A DNA stretch of 64,000 nucleotides from Hathewaya proteolytica DSM 3090 (GTDB taxonomy: Bacteria > Bacillota > Clostridia > Clostridiales > Clostridiaceae), in NCBI RefSeq assembly GCF_900142225.1, contig NZ_FRAD01000009.1, forward strand, positions 1-64,000, written 5' to 3'. How positions within the stretch are numbered: the first letter of the stretch is position 1; each line of letters begins with the position of its first letter. Shown piece by piece: positions 51,179 to 59,293 of the stretch. The notes beneath the pieces are model-generated. The model was not told the origin of the DNA, searched no databases, and saw only the letters and a program-made list of their open reading frames with translations. Position numbers and translations under genes: made by a program.

Positions 51179-52873
51179 ATGAAGATTAAGTGGAAAATTG
51201 TATTGTCATCAGTTGGCATAATTTTATTGTTAACATCAACTATTCTTATATTTACCAGTTCAAGGGTAGAAAATCTTTTTTTCACAAAAGGTAATGAAGA
51301 GTTGCAGAATTATTCTAATATGGGTTTACAGTTGTTAAATAATGTTTATGATGGAGAATGGTCCAGTAGTGATGGTAAGTTATATAAAGGAAAGATAGAA
51401 ATCAATGAAAACTACGATTTAATAGATGAGTTTACAAAGGGAACTGACGTATTGGTAACAGTATTTCGGGATGATACTAGAGTTGCAACTAACGTGAAGG
51501 ACAAAAGTGGAAAGAGAATGATTGGAACTCGTGCTTCAGATGAAGTGGTTGAAAAAGTTCTTAAAAAAGGTGATACCTACTCTGGGACGGCAGATATTTT
51601 AGGAAAGTCAGCTCAGACGTATTACATACCCATAAAAGATAAATCTGGCACAATTATTGGTATGTGGTTTGTAGGGATATATACGGATGTGGTTTCACAA
51701 AAAATTAATGGTACTATGCTAATGATTTTAATATTGGCGGGTGTACTATTGGCTGTTAGCATTGTTGTTTCATTCTTTATTGGACATGCTATTGCGAAGG
51801 GAATTAAACTGATTCAAGAGAGGCTACTACTCATGGAGGAGGGGAAGTTTAACTTTGACTTTGAAGAGAAGCTTTTAAAGCGAAGGGATGAGGTTGGAAT
51901 TATTGCTCGTTCCGCGCAAAATATGCAGAAGAAGATTTCAGATATCATGAAAGGTATTCAATTAGAAGCGGAAAACGTAAAAGACATTGCAAATATGACT
52001 TTTAAAAGCGTAGAAGAAGTTCATAGCAGCATGGAAGATATTTCTGCAACCACAGAGGAGTTATCAGCGGGAATGGAAGAGACTTCGGCTTCTACAGAAG
52101 AACTGAATGCTTCCACCTATGAAATAGAATCAGAAGTTTCAAATATGAAAGAGAGAACAGTACATGGAGAGAATATTGTTGTTGAAATAAAGCAACGTGC
52201 AGGAAAATTGAAAAGTGAAACTTCTATATCTCACCAAAATGCCATAGAGCTATATGATAAAACTAATATTCAATTAAGAGAATCCATAAAACGTACAGAG
52301 GCCATTGAAGAGATTAAAGAGCTGTCACAGACAATACTGCAAATTACTTCTCAAACTAATCTTCTAGCACTTAACGCTGCCATTGAAGCGGCTAGAGCTG
52401 GTGAGGCAGGCAGGGGATTTGCTGTGGTAGCAGATGAAATTAGGGTACTGGCTGAGAACTCTAAAAATGCAGTGTCTAGAATTAACGAAATAACTTATAA
52501 TGTATCAGATGCCGTAGAAAGTGTGGTAAAGGATTCTAAATCTTTATTAGAGTTTGTGGACAATCAAGTCCTTACTGATTACAATGCATTTGTCAACACA
52601 ATTAAGCAATATGATCAAGATGCAGATATGGTTCGTGAAGTTGTTACAGAGATTAATTCCATTGCAGAGCAGTTGTATCACACAATACAACAGATGAGAC
52701 AAGCTATAAATGAAATAACAACAGCATCTTCAGAGGGAGCAGAAGGCACCACAGACATAGCCACAAAGACAACAGATATTGCATCTAAAACTGATGATGT
52801 GTTAAATCAAACAAAGGAAAATGAAAAAAGTGCAGTAAAACTAGATGAAATGGTTGGATTCTTCCAATTGTAG
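51179..52873 (+). CDS. Methyl-accepting chemotaxis protein
   Basis: A 564-residue receptor. The first membrane helix is at about 7-27 and the second at about 180-202. Between them (about 30-178) is a single-Cache-like sensor domain (DVLVTVFRDDTRVATNVKD, YYIPIKDKSGTIIGMWFVG). A HAMP domain (about 203-256) precedes the signalling domain, whose hairpin tip ITSQTNLLALNAAIEAARAG and EAGRGFAVVADEIRVLAE are canonical. No pentapeptide tether for CheR is seen. The ligand is unknown; the preceding DUF1858 gene hints at a redox cue. Confidence 0.93.
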   Translation: MKIKWKIVLSSVGIILLLTSTILIFTSSRVENLFFTKGNEELQNYSNMGLQLLNNVYDGEWSSSDGKLYKGKIEINENYDLIDEFTKGTDVLVTVFRDDTRVATNVKDKSGKRMIGTRASDEVVEKVLKKGDTYSGTADILGKSAQTYYIPIKDKSGTIIGMWFVGIYTDVVSQKINGTMLMILILAGVLLAVSIVVSFFIGHAIAKGIKLIQERLLLMEEGKFNFDFEEKLLKRRDEVGIIARSAQNMQKKISDIMKGIQLEAENVKDIANMTFKSVEEVHSSMEDISATTEELSAGMEETSASTEELNASTYEIESEVSNMKERTVHGENIVVEIKQRAGKLKSETSISHQNAIELYDKTNIQLRESIKRTEAIEEIKELSQTILQITSQTNLLALNAAIEAARAGEAGRGFAVVADEIRVLAENSKNAVSRINEITYNVSDAVESVVKDSKSLLEFVDNQVLTDYNAFVNTIKQYDQDADMVREVVTEINSIAEQLYHTIQQMRQAINEITTASSEGAEGTTDIATKTTDIASKTDDVLNQTKENEKSAVKLDEMVGFFQL

Positions 52874-52910
52874 AATTGAGATAAATAAAAGTAAAGTCAA
52901 ATTAGAGTAA

Positions 52911-52954
52911 AAATAAAGGGAGTGCCACTAATTTAGGTAACTCCCTTTTTATTT
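52911..52954. terminator. Bidirectional terminator
   Basis: AAATAAAGGGAGT (52911-52923) pairs with ACTCCCTTTTTATTT (52940-52954). It serves the chemoreceptor gene and the convergent gene ending at 52953. Confidence 0.85.
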
Positions 52955-53492
52955 AAGCTAGTCCTGCTTGTTGTAATACTTGTAACACTATATCGTTTTT
53001 ATCTGGAGTAGCTTCTGGACTTCCATAGCGTTTAGTGAGGTATGTTGATTTAATATCTTCCGTTTTTGTGATGGTTTTTGAGTCTTCCTTCTTTTTCTTG
53101 TCATCATCCTCAAAGATATAATCAAGAAGTGTTTTTTGACATCCACGTTTAAGTCGTTTTTCTTCTGGGCTCAATTCGCATTCAAAACGTTGTCCATCTA
53201 TGACAACCCATCGTTTATCCATATCAACTCCGAATTCTGAGGGTTTATTTGGTCCATTAACAGCAGCATATAGTATTTGATTGTAGTTATTCCTATCAAT
53301 GTGTATGGTGGTGGCAATGGCCGTTCCTTTATCCAATGGAAGATTATTCATACCAATACTATATTTTGGATTTGAAGGTATATATGTGTCAGATTTTAAG
53401 TCCCTATCAGTTGAAAGCTTAGAGTCATTTTTTTGTGAGGTATGTAATAAATGTGATTGAGAGTATCCATGGTTTAATGAGCTAATTTTCAT
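52953..53492 (-). CDS. Hypothetical protein
   Basis: A 179-residue protein with GAAAGGAG upstream of its ATG at 53492. The first 45 residues are polar and probably disordered. The middle has GTAIATTIHIDRNNYNQILY and KRWVVIDGQRFECELSPEEKR, suggesting a small beta-rich domain; a KKKKEDSK stretch follows. No signal peptide or membrane segment is seen, and no family was recognised. It is separated from queF by 112 bp with no obvious terminator, so it may be partly co-transcribed with queT-queF. Confidence 0.6.
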   Translation of the reverse strand: MKISSLNHGYSQSHLLHTSQKNDSKLSTDRDLKSDTYIPSNPKYSIGMNNLPLDKGTAIATTIHIDRNNYNQILYAAVNGPNKPSEFGVDMDKRWVVIDGQRFECELSPEEKRLKRGCQKTLLDYIFEDDDKKKKEDSKTITKTEDIKSTYLTKRYGSPEATPDKNDIVLQVLQQAGLA

Positions 53493-53604
53493 ACGAAGGT
53501 CTCCTTTCTATAACTTGTATCTATACATATATATCGAAGAATGTATAAAGAAATAAAGATGGTTTTAATAATTACATAAAAATATCATGAATAAGAGGTA
53601 AGCT

Positions 53605-54087
53605 TTATCTGTTGTCAACTTTTTCTGGGTAGATATCGTGATTGGCCAACCTATTGAAAGCAATAGATTCCCATGGAGTTCCTGGCTTGCCGTAATTGCA
53701 GTAAGGATCTATGGAAATTCCGCCTCTAGGTGTAAATTTACCCCATACTTCTATATATTTTGGATCCATAAGTTTAATAAGATCCTTCATTATAATATTC
53801 ATGCAATCTTCATGGAAATCCCCATGATTTCTAAAGCTAAATAAGTATAACTTTAAAGATTTGCTTTCCACCATTTTAAGATCTGGAACGTATGATATGT
53901 AAATAGTTGCGAAATCCGGTTGTGATGTGATGGGGCATAAACTTGTGAATTCAGGGCAGTTGAATTTAACAAAGTAATCATTATGTGGGTGCTTATTATC
54001 GAAGGTCTCCAAAACTTCTGGAGTGTATCCAAAACTGTATTTAATGTCTTCATTTCCAAGTAGGTTTAAATTTAAATCTTTTCTCAC
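53605..54087 (-). CDS. queF: NADPH-dependent preQ0 reductase QueF
   Basis: A 160-residue type I (unimodular) QueF. The catalytic Cys is in FTSLCPITSQPDFA, the QueF motif is VESKSLKLYLFSF, and FHEDCMNII plus FTPRGGISIDPYCNYG complete the tunnel-fold enzyme. It reduces 7-cyano-7-deazaguanine (preQ0) to preQ1 for queuosine in tRNA. It starts 1 bp after the queT stop, both under the preQ1 riboswitch. Confidence 0.95.
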   Translation of the reverse strand: MRKDLNLNLLGNEDIKYSFGYTPEVLETFDNKHPHNDYFVKFNCPEFTSLCPITSQPDFATIYISYVPDLKMVESKSLKLYLFSFRNHGDFHEDCMNIIMKDLIKLMDPKYIEVWGKFTPRGGISIDPYCNYGKPGTPWESIAFNRLANHDIYPEKVDNR

Positions 54088-54088
54088 C

Positions 54089-54577
54089 TTAATTCTCTCC
54101 TATCTTATTTTTTAGTAGATTGACAAGAAGTACTCCCAATATTCCGGGAATCACTTGTCCTAAACAAAGGCTGAAGGCTAAAGTCCAATAGGGAACATTT
54201 AGTATGGATGATAACCAAAGGGGTACCATAAGCCCAGGAATAAAAGTAATTGGCAAAGCTATTAACAATGTGGATAACTTGTACCTTCTTATTCCATAGA
54301 CAAGTAGTGAGGTTAAAAATCCTGCAGCAAATCCGCCGAATATGTCGAAGAAACCTAAACTCCCTAAAATCATATTAGACAATAAATTCGAAAGTCCCAA
54401 AGGTAAAACTAGGAATGGAAATAGATAGGCTAGTGCATAGATTGATGTTGCTACGCGAACTTGAACAGCTCCAAATGCAAAGCTTTGTGTAAGAGTCATG
54501 ACTACCACATATAAAGCAATTACTATGGCAGATATAGTGATTTTTTTTGTTTTTGATGTTGCACTCTTAATTTCCAT
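54089..54577 (-). CDS. queT: Queuosine precursor transporter QueT
   Basis: A 162-residue membrane protein with about five or six helices, of the QueT ECF-type S-component family. ISAIVIALYVVVMTLTQSFA, AVQVRVATSIYALAYLFPF and GGFAAGFLTSLLVYGIRRY are typical. It imports preQ0 or preQ1 with a shared ECF energy module encoded elsewhere. GGAGGTGATATT precedes the ATG, and the riboswitch and terminator lie directly upstream. Confidence 0.9.
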   Translation of the reverse strand: MEIKSATSKTKKITISAIVIALYVVVMTLTQSFAFGAVQVRVATSIYALAYLFPFLVLPLGLSNLLSNMILGSLGFFDIFGGFAAGFLTSLLVYGIRRYKLSTLLIALPITFIPGLMVPLWLSSILNVPYWTLAFSLCLGQVIPGILGVLLVNLLKNKIGEN

Positions 54578-54593
54578 AATATCACCTCCAAAA

Positions 54594-54620
54594 TAAAAAA
54601 AGGCGGAATGAATCCACCTT
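54594..54620 (-). terminator. Riboswitch-controlled terminator before queT
   Basis: On the reverse strand AAGGTGGA and TCCGCCTT form an 8-bp stem with one wobble pair, followed by a run of T. It lies about 30 nt downstream of the preQ1 aptamer and just before the queT ribosome site. Confidence 0.85.
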
Positions 54621-54652
54621 ATTAAAACATAGAATATTACCTTCTATTTTTT

Positions 54653-54690
54653 CCTAGTTTTATTTATAGACAGGATGGTTACGAACTGTC
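54653..54690 (-). promoter_or_regulatory. preQ1-I riboswitch aptamer
   Basis: Read on the reverse strand, GACAGTTCGTAACCATCCTG and then TCTATAAATAAAACTAGG fit the class I preQ1 aptamer: a 5-bp P1 stem (GACAG/CTGTC), a C-containing loop and an A-rich tail that docks as a pseudoknot. Binding of preQ1 should favour the terminator at 54594-54620 and switch off queT-queF. Confidence 0.88.
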
Positions 54691-54711
54691 TTTTATGAAG
54701 TTTTCAGTAAA

Positions 54712-54740
54712 AGTATACAGTATAAAGTTAGATAAATCAA
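54712..54740 (-). promoter_or_regulatory. Promoter of queT-queF
   Basis: On the reverse strand TTGATT (54735-54740) and TATACT (54712-54717) have a 17-bp spacer. It lies just downstream of the MATE gene on the same strand. Confidence 0.6.
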
Positions 54741-54752
54741 CAAAAATGATTT

Positions 54753-56147
54753 TTACATCTCCTGTGCAAATTTGATTTTCCAAGAACCCCGGACAAAACG
54801 TATGAAAAGGACAGTAAATCTAAACATGTTGTCTGCCACCATGCATGCCCACACAGCATTAAGTCCTAAGTGGAATACATTTATACATATTAATGTAGAT
54901 AATATTCTAACTCCCCACATAGATACTATTGATAATATTACTGGAGTTCTTGTGTCGCCTATGCCATTGAAAATGCCCTCTAAAATAATAAGTGCTCCAA
55001 ACATTGGTTCTGAAATTGCTACAATGCGAAGTACAGTGGAACCCATTCTAATAACTTCAGGGTCATTTATGAAAATAGACATCATGGTATCAGGGAACAT
55101 GAATAAAAGAGCACCTGTAATGGTCATAATTGTAACAGCAATGATCATGATGGTTACCGATACATCGTGGAGTTTTTTCTCATCCTTTTCACCAAGCGCA
55201 TTTCCAGCCAAGGTTGAAGCTGCTGTTTGTATACCGTATCCCGGAATATAAAAGGCTTCCTCAGCAGTTAATGCTATGGAGTGAGCAGCAAAAGCTAATG
55301 TGCCAAGTTTTGTAACGAGGGAGGCGAAAACTACGTGCCCTAGGCAAGTAACAACACGCTCTATTGTAATAGGGAATCCTACCTTAATACATCTTTTCAT
55401 AATTGGCTTATTCAGCCTTATTTTTTCACCCCTTGGTGAAACTAGTTTATTCTTATACAGTGCAAAAAACATTAGTGAGCCACTGACACAATAGGAAATT
55501 GCTGCAGCTATGGCAGAACCAGCTACACCAAGGCCTGCCCCGTGTGTAGTGATTTTTAATGGACCTATGTTTATTGTCTGATTTCCGTATATTAAGAAGA
55601 AGTTTAGGGCTATGTTGACAATATTCATTACCAAGTTAACCACCATAGGTGTCTTCATATCACCAGTGGCCCTAAGAACGGCTCCGAAGATTATTGTTGC
55701 GGTACGGAATATCATTGGTAAGCATATTATAGCAAAATAAACTGAAGCATCTCTCTGAATTTCAGGATCAGCTCCTAGCCATTTAGGTAAAAATGGGCTT
55801 ATAGCCAATGTGATGATACCCATAACTACACCTAAAATTGTAGCTATTATTATGGACTGACTTGCTGCAGCCTTTGCCTTATTTATTTCTTTTGAACCAA
55901 TAAAAAAGGAAATACAAGCTAGTACACCAACTCCCATGGCAAAGGAAGGGCTATTTATAAGCCAGTTTACTGTGGTGGTTAGCCCTACTGAGGCGGAGGC
56001 ATTTGCTCCTAACTGACCTACCATGGCAGAACTTACATATATTACGGCAGTTTGAAGTGCTTGTTCCACTATTGAGGGCCATGCTAAGGCACAGATGAGC
56101 TTTATCATCTCTGTTCGTTGTTTTAGATTAGTTTTAGTGTTTAACAT
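54753..56147 (-). CDS. MATE family efflux transporter
   Basis: A 464-residue membrane protein with 12 predicted helices in two repeats. EQALQTAVIYVSSAMVGQLG near the N-terminus, GAVLRATGDMKTPMVVNLVM at the end of the first half and the mirrored GIFNGIGDTRTPVILSI in the second half are typical of MATE exporters, which use Na+ or H+ to expel cationic drugs and metabolites. CGGAGATAA precedes the ATG. A MerR-type promoter and a divergent MerR regulator gene lie upstream, suggesting drug-inducible expression. Confidence 0.92.
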   Translation of the reverse strand: MLNTKTNLKQRTEMIKLICALAWPSIVEQALQTAVIYVSSAMVGQLGANASASVGLTTTVNWLINSPSFAMGVGVLACISFFIGSKEINKAKAAASQSIIIATILGVVMGIITLAISPFLPKWLGADPEIQRDASVYFAIICLPMIFRTATIIFGAVLRATGDMKTPMVVNLVMNIVNIALNFFLIYGNQTINIGPLKITTHGAGLGVAGSAIAAAISYCVSGSLMFFALYKNKLVSPRGEKIRLNKPIMKRCIKVGFPITIERVVTCLGHVVFASLVTKLGTLAFAAHSIALTAEEAFYIPGYGIQTAASTLAGNALGEKDEKKLHDVSVTIMIIAVTIMTITGALLFMFPDTMMSIFINDPEVIRMGSTVLRIVAISEPMFGALIILEGIFNGIGDTRTPVILSIVSMWGVRILSTLICINVFHLGLNAVWACMVADNMFRFTVLFIRFVRGSWKIKFAQEM

Positions 56148-56192
56148 ATTTATCTCCGTTTATTTATATTATATATTATTTCTCTAAATGAT

Positions 56193-56223
56193 ATAATAAG
56201 GTGTATAGTAACTATATAGTCAA
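56193..56223 (-). promoter_or_regulatory. MerR-type promoter (19-bp spacer) of the MATE gene
   Basis: On the reverse strand TTGACT (56218-56223) and TATTAT (56193-56198) are separated by 19 bp, too long for unaided polymerase. The spacer contains the dyad TATAGTtACTATA (56204-56216). This is the arrangement that MerR-family activators twist into an active form. Confidence 0.75.
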
Positions 56224-56238
56224 GAGGAGGGATGAGAA

Positions 56239-57069
56239 ATGAACAATAAAATTTATTTAACTACCGGTGAGCTAGCAAATATGTTAGGTATTAAAAAACA
56301 AACTTTGGTTTATTATGATAATATAGGATTAATTTCTCCAGCAAAGCGAGATGAGAAAAATTACAGGTATTATACTTTAGAACAAGCTGATGAATTAGAT
56401 TCAATTTTAACATTTAGAAATTTAGGTGTTCCCATAGATACATTAAAGGAATACTTAACGGTGAGGAATGTTCAAGGCTGCATTGAAATGCTGAAAAAAC
56501 AAAAGGAACAATACGACATAGAAATACAAAGACTGGACAAGATAAGAAAAAAGATTGAGAAGCGTTCCAGTTTGTTAGAAGAGGTACTTAGGGTGGAAAA
56601 TTTTGAAAAGGTAGATTTCATAGAAGAATTTAGCGAGATGTACATGGTAGAACCTTATGTAAATAAGGACGAAAAAACTTGCATGAATAGCTTCATATCA
56701 ATATGTAATCGTTCAAAGGAACTTCAAATAGACTTTGAAAATCCTATCTGTGAGATAATATCCAAAGAGTCACTTAAAAATGGGGACTATAAGAGTACAA
56801 GCTTTTTGGGAATAAAGGTACCCGAAGGTTTTCACGGTATAGTTGATAAAAGTTTTGAAAAGCCCAGGGGAACTTATGCTTCTACATACCATAAGGGACC
56901 CTACGATACAATAAAATCATCCTATGAAAGGTTGATAAAAACTATTAAAAATAATGGTTACGAGGTATGTGGACATGCGTATGAAACTGATTTACTGAGT
57001 ATACTTACTAGCTCTAATAGTGAAGAGTATGTAAGGCGTATATCCATACAGGTATGCAAAGCACAGTAA
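56239..57069 (+). CDS. MerR family regulator with GyrI-like effector domain
   Basis: A 276-residue BmrR-like regulator. The winged helix-turn-helix is TTGELANMLGIKKQTLVYYD and NIGLISPAKRDEKNYRYYT, followed by a coiled-coil dimerisation helix (about 80-120). A C-terminal effector-binding domain (about 130-275) has GTYASTYHKGPYDTIKSSYE and a final ISIQVCK strand. Such proteins bind lipophilic cations and activate a multidrug pump. The gene is divergent from the MATE gene, and the shared 92-bp gap holds the 19-bp-spacer promoter. Confidence 0.9.
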   Translation: MNNKIYLTTGELANMLGIKKQTLVYYDNIGLISPAKRDEKNYRYYTLEQADELDSILTFRNLGVPIDTLKEYLTVRNVQGCIEMLKKQKEQYDIEIQRLDKIRKKIEKRSSLLEEVLRVENFEKVDFIEEFSEMYMVEPYVNKDEKTCMNSFISICNRSKELQIDFENPICEIISKESLKNGDYKSTSFLGIKVPEGFHGIVDKSFEKPRGTYASTYHKGPYDTIKSSYERLIKTIKNNGYEVCGHAYETDLLSILTSSNSEEYVRRISIQVCKAQ

Positions 57070-57080
57070 ATTTCAAAGTG

Positions 57081-57110
57081 TGGACAAGGTTACGAATTTA
57101 AGGCTATAAT
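57081..57110 (+). promoter_or_regulatory. Promoter of the bacteriohemerythrin gene
   Basis: TGGACA at 57081-57086 and TATAAT at 57105-57110, 18-bp spacer. Confidence 0.5.
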
Positions 57111-57174
57111 AGTAAATATAGCAATGAAATTAATTGCTGAAAAGAATGATTTATAAAAAACGGAGGAGAGAAAT

Positions 57175-57582
57175 ATGGCTTTCATATGGAGTAAAGAACT
57201 TGAGACAGGAAACACACAAATTGATGGAGAACACAAGCAACTGATCCAAGCAATAAATGATCTTTTAGCTGCATGTTCTTCTGGAAAAGGAAGAAGTGAG
57301 ATTGAACATACTGTAGATTTTTTAAATCAATATACAAAAACACACTTTGCTCATGAACAGGTATTGCAGATAAAATCTAAATATCCAGACTTCGTAAATC
57401 ATAAAAGGTACCATGATGAATTTATTAAAGTTGTGGACAACATCACTGGGCGTCTTAAAACAGAGGGTGCAACAGTTCAATTAGTGGCAGAAATCAATAA
57501 GCAATTAGGTAATTGGCTAGTAAACCATATAAAGCGTGAAGATACTAAAGTTGCTAAGCATATTAAGGAACAAAATAAATAG
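57175..57582 (+). CDS. Bacteriohemerythrin
   Basis: A 135-residue four-helix protein with a non-haem di-iron site. Ligand motifs are in order: QIDGEHKQLI, HFAHEQVL, HKRYHDEF and NHIKREDTKV. It binds oxygen reversibly and in anaerobes may deliver or scavenge it. GGAGGAG precedes the ATG. It is a single-gene unit. Confidence 0.92.
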   Translation: MAFIWSKELETGNTQIDGEHKQLIQAINDLLAACSSGKGRSEIEHTVDFLNQYTKTHFAHEQVLQIKSKYPDFVNHKRYHDEFIKVVDNITGRLKTEGATVQLVAEINKQLGNWLVNHIKREDTKVAKHIKEQNK

Positions 57583-57662
57583 TAATTTTAAAGTAATTTA
57601 TGAACAATGGGAAAATTTATAGAATGTAAACGATTTTTAATTGTTTTTAAATAAAACCTGCA

Positions 57663-57702
57663 CTAAAATATAGTAAAAGGTACGATTAGTACTATATTTT
57701 AG
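57663..57702 (+). promoter_or_regulatory. Perfect 12-bp hairpin abutting a ribosome site
   Basis: CTAAAATATAGT (57663-57674) and ACTATATTTTAG (57691-57702) are exact inverts with a 16-nt loop. The right arm runs into the AGGAGGG ribosome site of the gene at 57713. The stem could hide the site in the mRNA, or act as an operator in DNA. Confidence 0.5.
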
Positions 57703-57712
57703 GAGGGAAACT

Positions 57713-58558
57713 ATGAAAAGTAAATTATTATCTTTATTTCTTTCAGCTTTTGTTGTCATAGGTACAATGTTTTTTTTAACTAAACCTGCTAGCGCTGTTA
57801 CTGCAGAAGACATCTATTATAAGAATGCCTTTGATGTTACAGCTAATGTTGTTGGATACAATTTAAAAGAACAGTGGCAGTTATCAGAGTTGCAGCAAAT
57901 GATAAGTGATGCTAGAATAAAAATTAAAAAGTTAAATCCAAAATCTGATGCAATCCCTGTATTTAGTCAATTATTGGATGAACGTCAGCAAGAGGTTTTT
58001 GTGCTGTTAAAAAAACGGGTAGATAACCTTTCTATGGTGAATGAACCATATATATGCTACTATCAATATGAACTTGATGAGATAAGAACTATAATGAATG
58101 AAATAATCAAGATATGTGACAAATATCCTACTGATATTCTTGAAAAAGTTGAACAATATCAAGAAGAAAAGATCCAGAAAGCTTTAGAAGTTTTTAACCT
58201 TTGCAAAGCTAACCCTACTGAAGATAATATAAACTATGCTTCATGTGCAATATATGATTTATCCAACATCAATGAAAATCATCCTAAAAAAGCTTTTGTT
58301 GATAATTTACTTGTTGAATTTCAAAAAATACAAGAAGAATTCTACTCAAATACAAATAATAATATTAAGGAAATTTTAAAAGGTGTTTTGGATAATCCAA
58401 TACTTCGAGAGGAGTTCGGGAAATACTTTGATAAAGATACCATGGGAAAACTTGCTGGTTCCTTAGAAGAAATAAAGAAATTCATAGATGACCACGACGT
58501 AGAATATATAATGGACCTAATTGAAAAAATTGAGATGAACCATTTCATCATGAAATAA
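57713..58558 (+). CDS. Secreted protein of unknown function
   Basis: A 281-residue protein with a signal peptide (LFLSAFVVIGTMFFL) cleaved after an A-S-A motif near residue 28. The mature part is almost wholly alpha-helical and charged, with LSELQQMISDARIKIKKLNP and a C-terminal GSLEEIKKFIDDHDVEYIM. No enzyme motif or anchor is seen, so it is likely free in the cell envelope or medium. AGGAGGG precedes the ATG and touches a perfect inverted repeat. No family was recognised. Confidence 0.7.
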   Translation: MKSKLLSLFLSAFVVIGTMFFLTKPASAVTAEDIYYKNAFDVTANVVGYNLKEQWQLSELQQMISDARIKIKKLNPKSDAIPVFSQLLDERQQEVFVLLKKRVDNLSMVNEPYICYYQYELDEIRTIMNEIIKICDKYPTDILEKVEQYQEEKIQKALEVFNLCKANPTEDNINYASCAIYDLSNINENHPKKAFVDNLLVEFQKIQEEFYSNTNNNIKEILKGVLDNPILREEFGKYFDKDTMGKLAGSLEEIKKFIDDHDVEYIMDLIEKIEMNHFIMK

Positions 58559-58570
58559 ATAAGTTAATAA

Positions 58571-58616
58571 AACAACACTGTTTAAGGTAATAACCTAAGG
58601 CAGTGTTGTTTTTTTG
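58571..58616 (+). terminator. Terminator after the secreted protein gene
   Basis: AACAACACTG (58571-58580) pairs with CAGTGTTGTT (58601-58610). Inside is an AGGT/ACCT pairing, and seven T follow. Confidence 0.85.
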
Positions 58617-58680
58617 AATATTTTAATTCATATAGTTTTGAAATAGAAGGATATTAATTAATACTATTTTAAAATACTTA

Positions 58681-58709
58681 TTAGAAAGGTTGGAAGTAAA
58701 TGATATAAT
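58681..58709 (+). promoter_or_regulatory. Promoter of the hydCBA operon
   Basis: TTAGAA at 58681-58686 and an extended TGaTATAAT (hexamer 58704-58709), 17-bp spacer. Confidence 0.55.
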
Positions 58710-58804
58710 GATTGAGTAAATTATATTGACAATAAAATAACAGGACTCGGTTAATGGGAAGTAGAAAAAAATTCATTTTAAAAATGAGGAGAGGGGATGG
58801 CAAA

Positions 58805-59284
58805 ATGGTAACAACTTGCAAGAATTGTTGCAAATTTAAGGGACTAGAAGAATTTATATCACAGCAGGATAATAAAGAGGCTGCATTGATAGCAGTTCTA
58901 CACAAGGCTCAGGGCATGTATGGTTATCTGAGTGAAGAACTACAACTTTTTATAGCTGAGAAATTGGGTGTTCCAGCTTCAAAGGTGTACGGCGTGGTAA
59001 GTTTCTACTCATATTTTACTACGGAGCCTAAGGGTAAATATGTTATTAGTGTATGTACAGGAACTGCGTGCTTTGTAAGAGGAGCGGGGGATATCGTTGA
59101 GGAATTTAAGAAAAAACTTAACATTAATGTTGGACAAACTACACCAGACGGATTGTATACCCTAGATACTTTAAGATGTGTCGGCGCTTGTTCCATAGCT
59201 CCGGTAGTGCTAGTGAATGATAAAGTTTATGGTAATTTTACTAAATCACAAGTTGAAACGATTTTGAATGAGTTTAAGGAGTGA
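58805..59284 (+). CDS. hydC: Electron-bifurcating hydrogenase subunit C (NuoE-like)
   Basis: A 159-residue thioredoxin-fold subunit with one [2Fe-2S] cluster. Ligands are in SVCTGTACFVRG and LRCVGACSIAPV (C-x4-C ... C-x3-C). The N-terminal helical domain includes KAQGMYGYLSEELQLFIAEK. The ATG at 58805 follows GGAGAGGGG at about 9 nt. It is the first gene of hydC-hydB-hydA; the 9-bp gap to hydB indicates an operon. In the trimer it carries electrons next to the flavin subunit. Confidence 0.9.
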   Translation: MVTTCKNCCKFKGLEEFISQQDNKEAALIAVLHKAQGMYGYLSEELQLFIAEKLGVPASKVYGVVSFYSYFTTEPKGKYVISVCTGTACFVRGAGDIVEEFKKKLNINVGQTTPDGLYTLDTLRCVGACSIAPVVLVNDKVYGNFTKSQVETILNEFKE

Positions 59285-59293
59285 TAAATAGCT

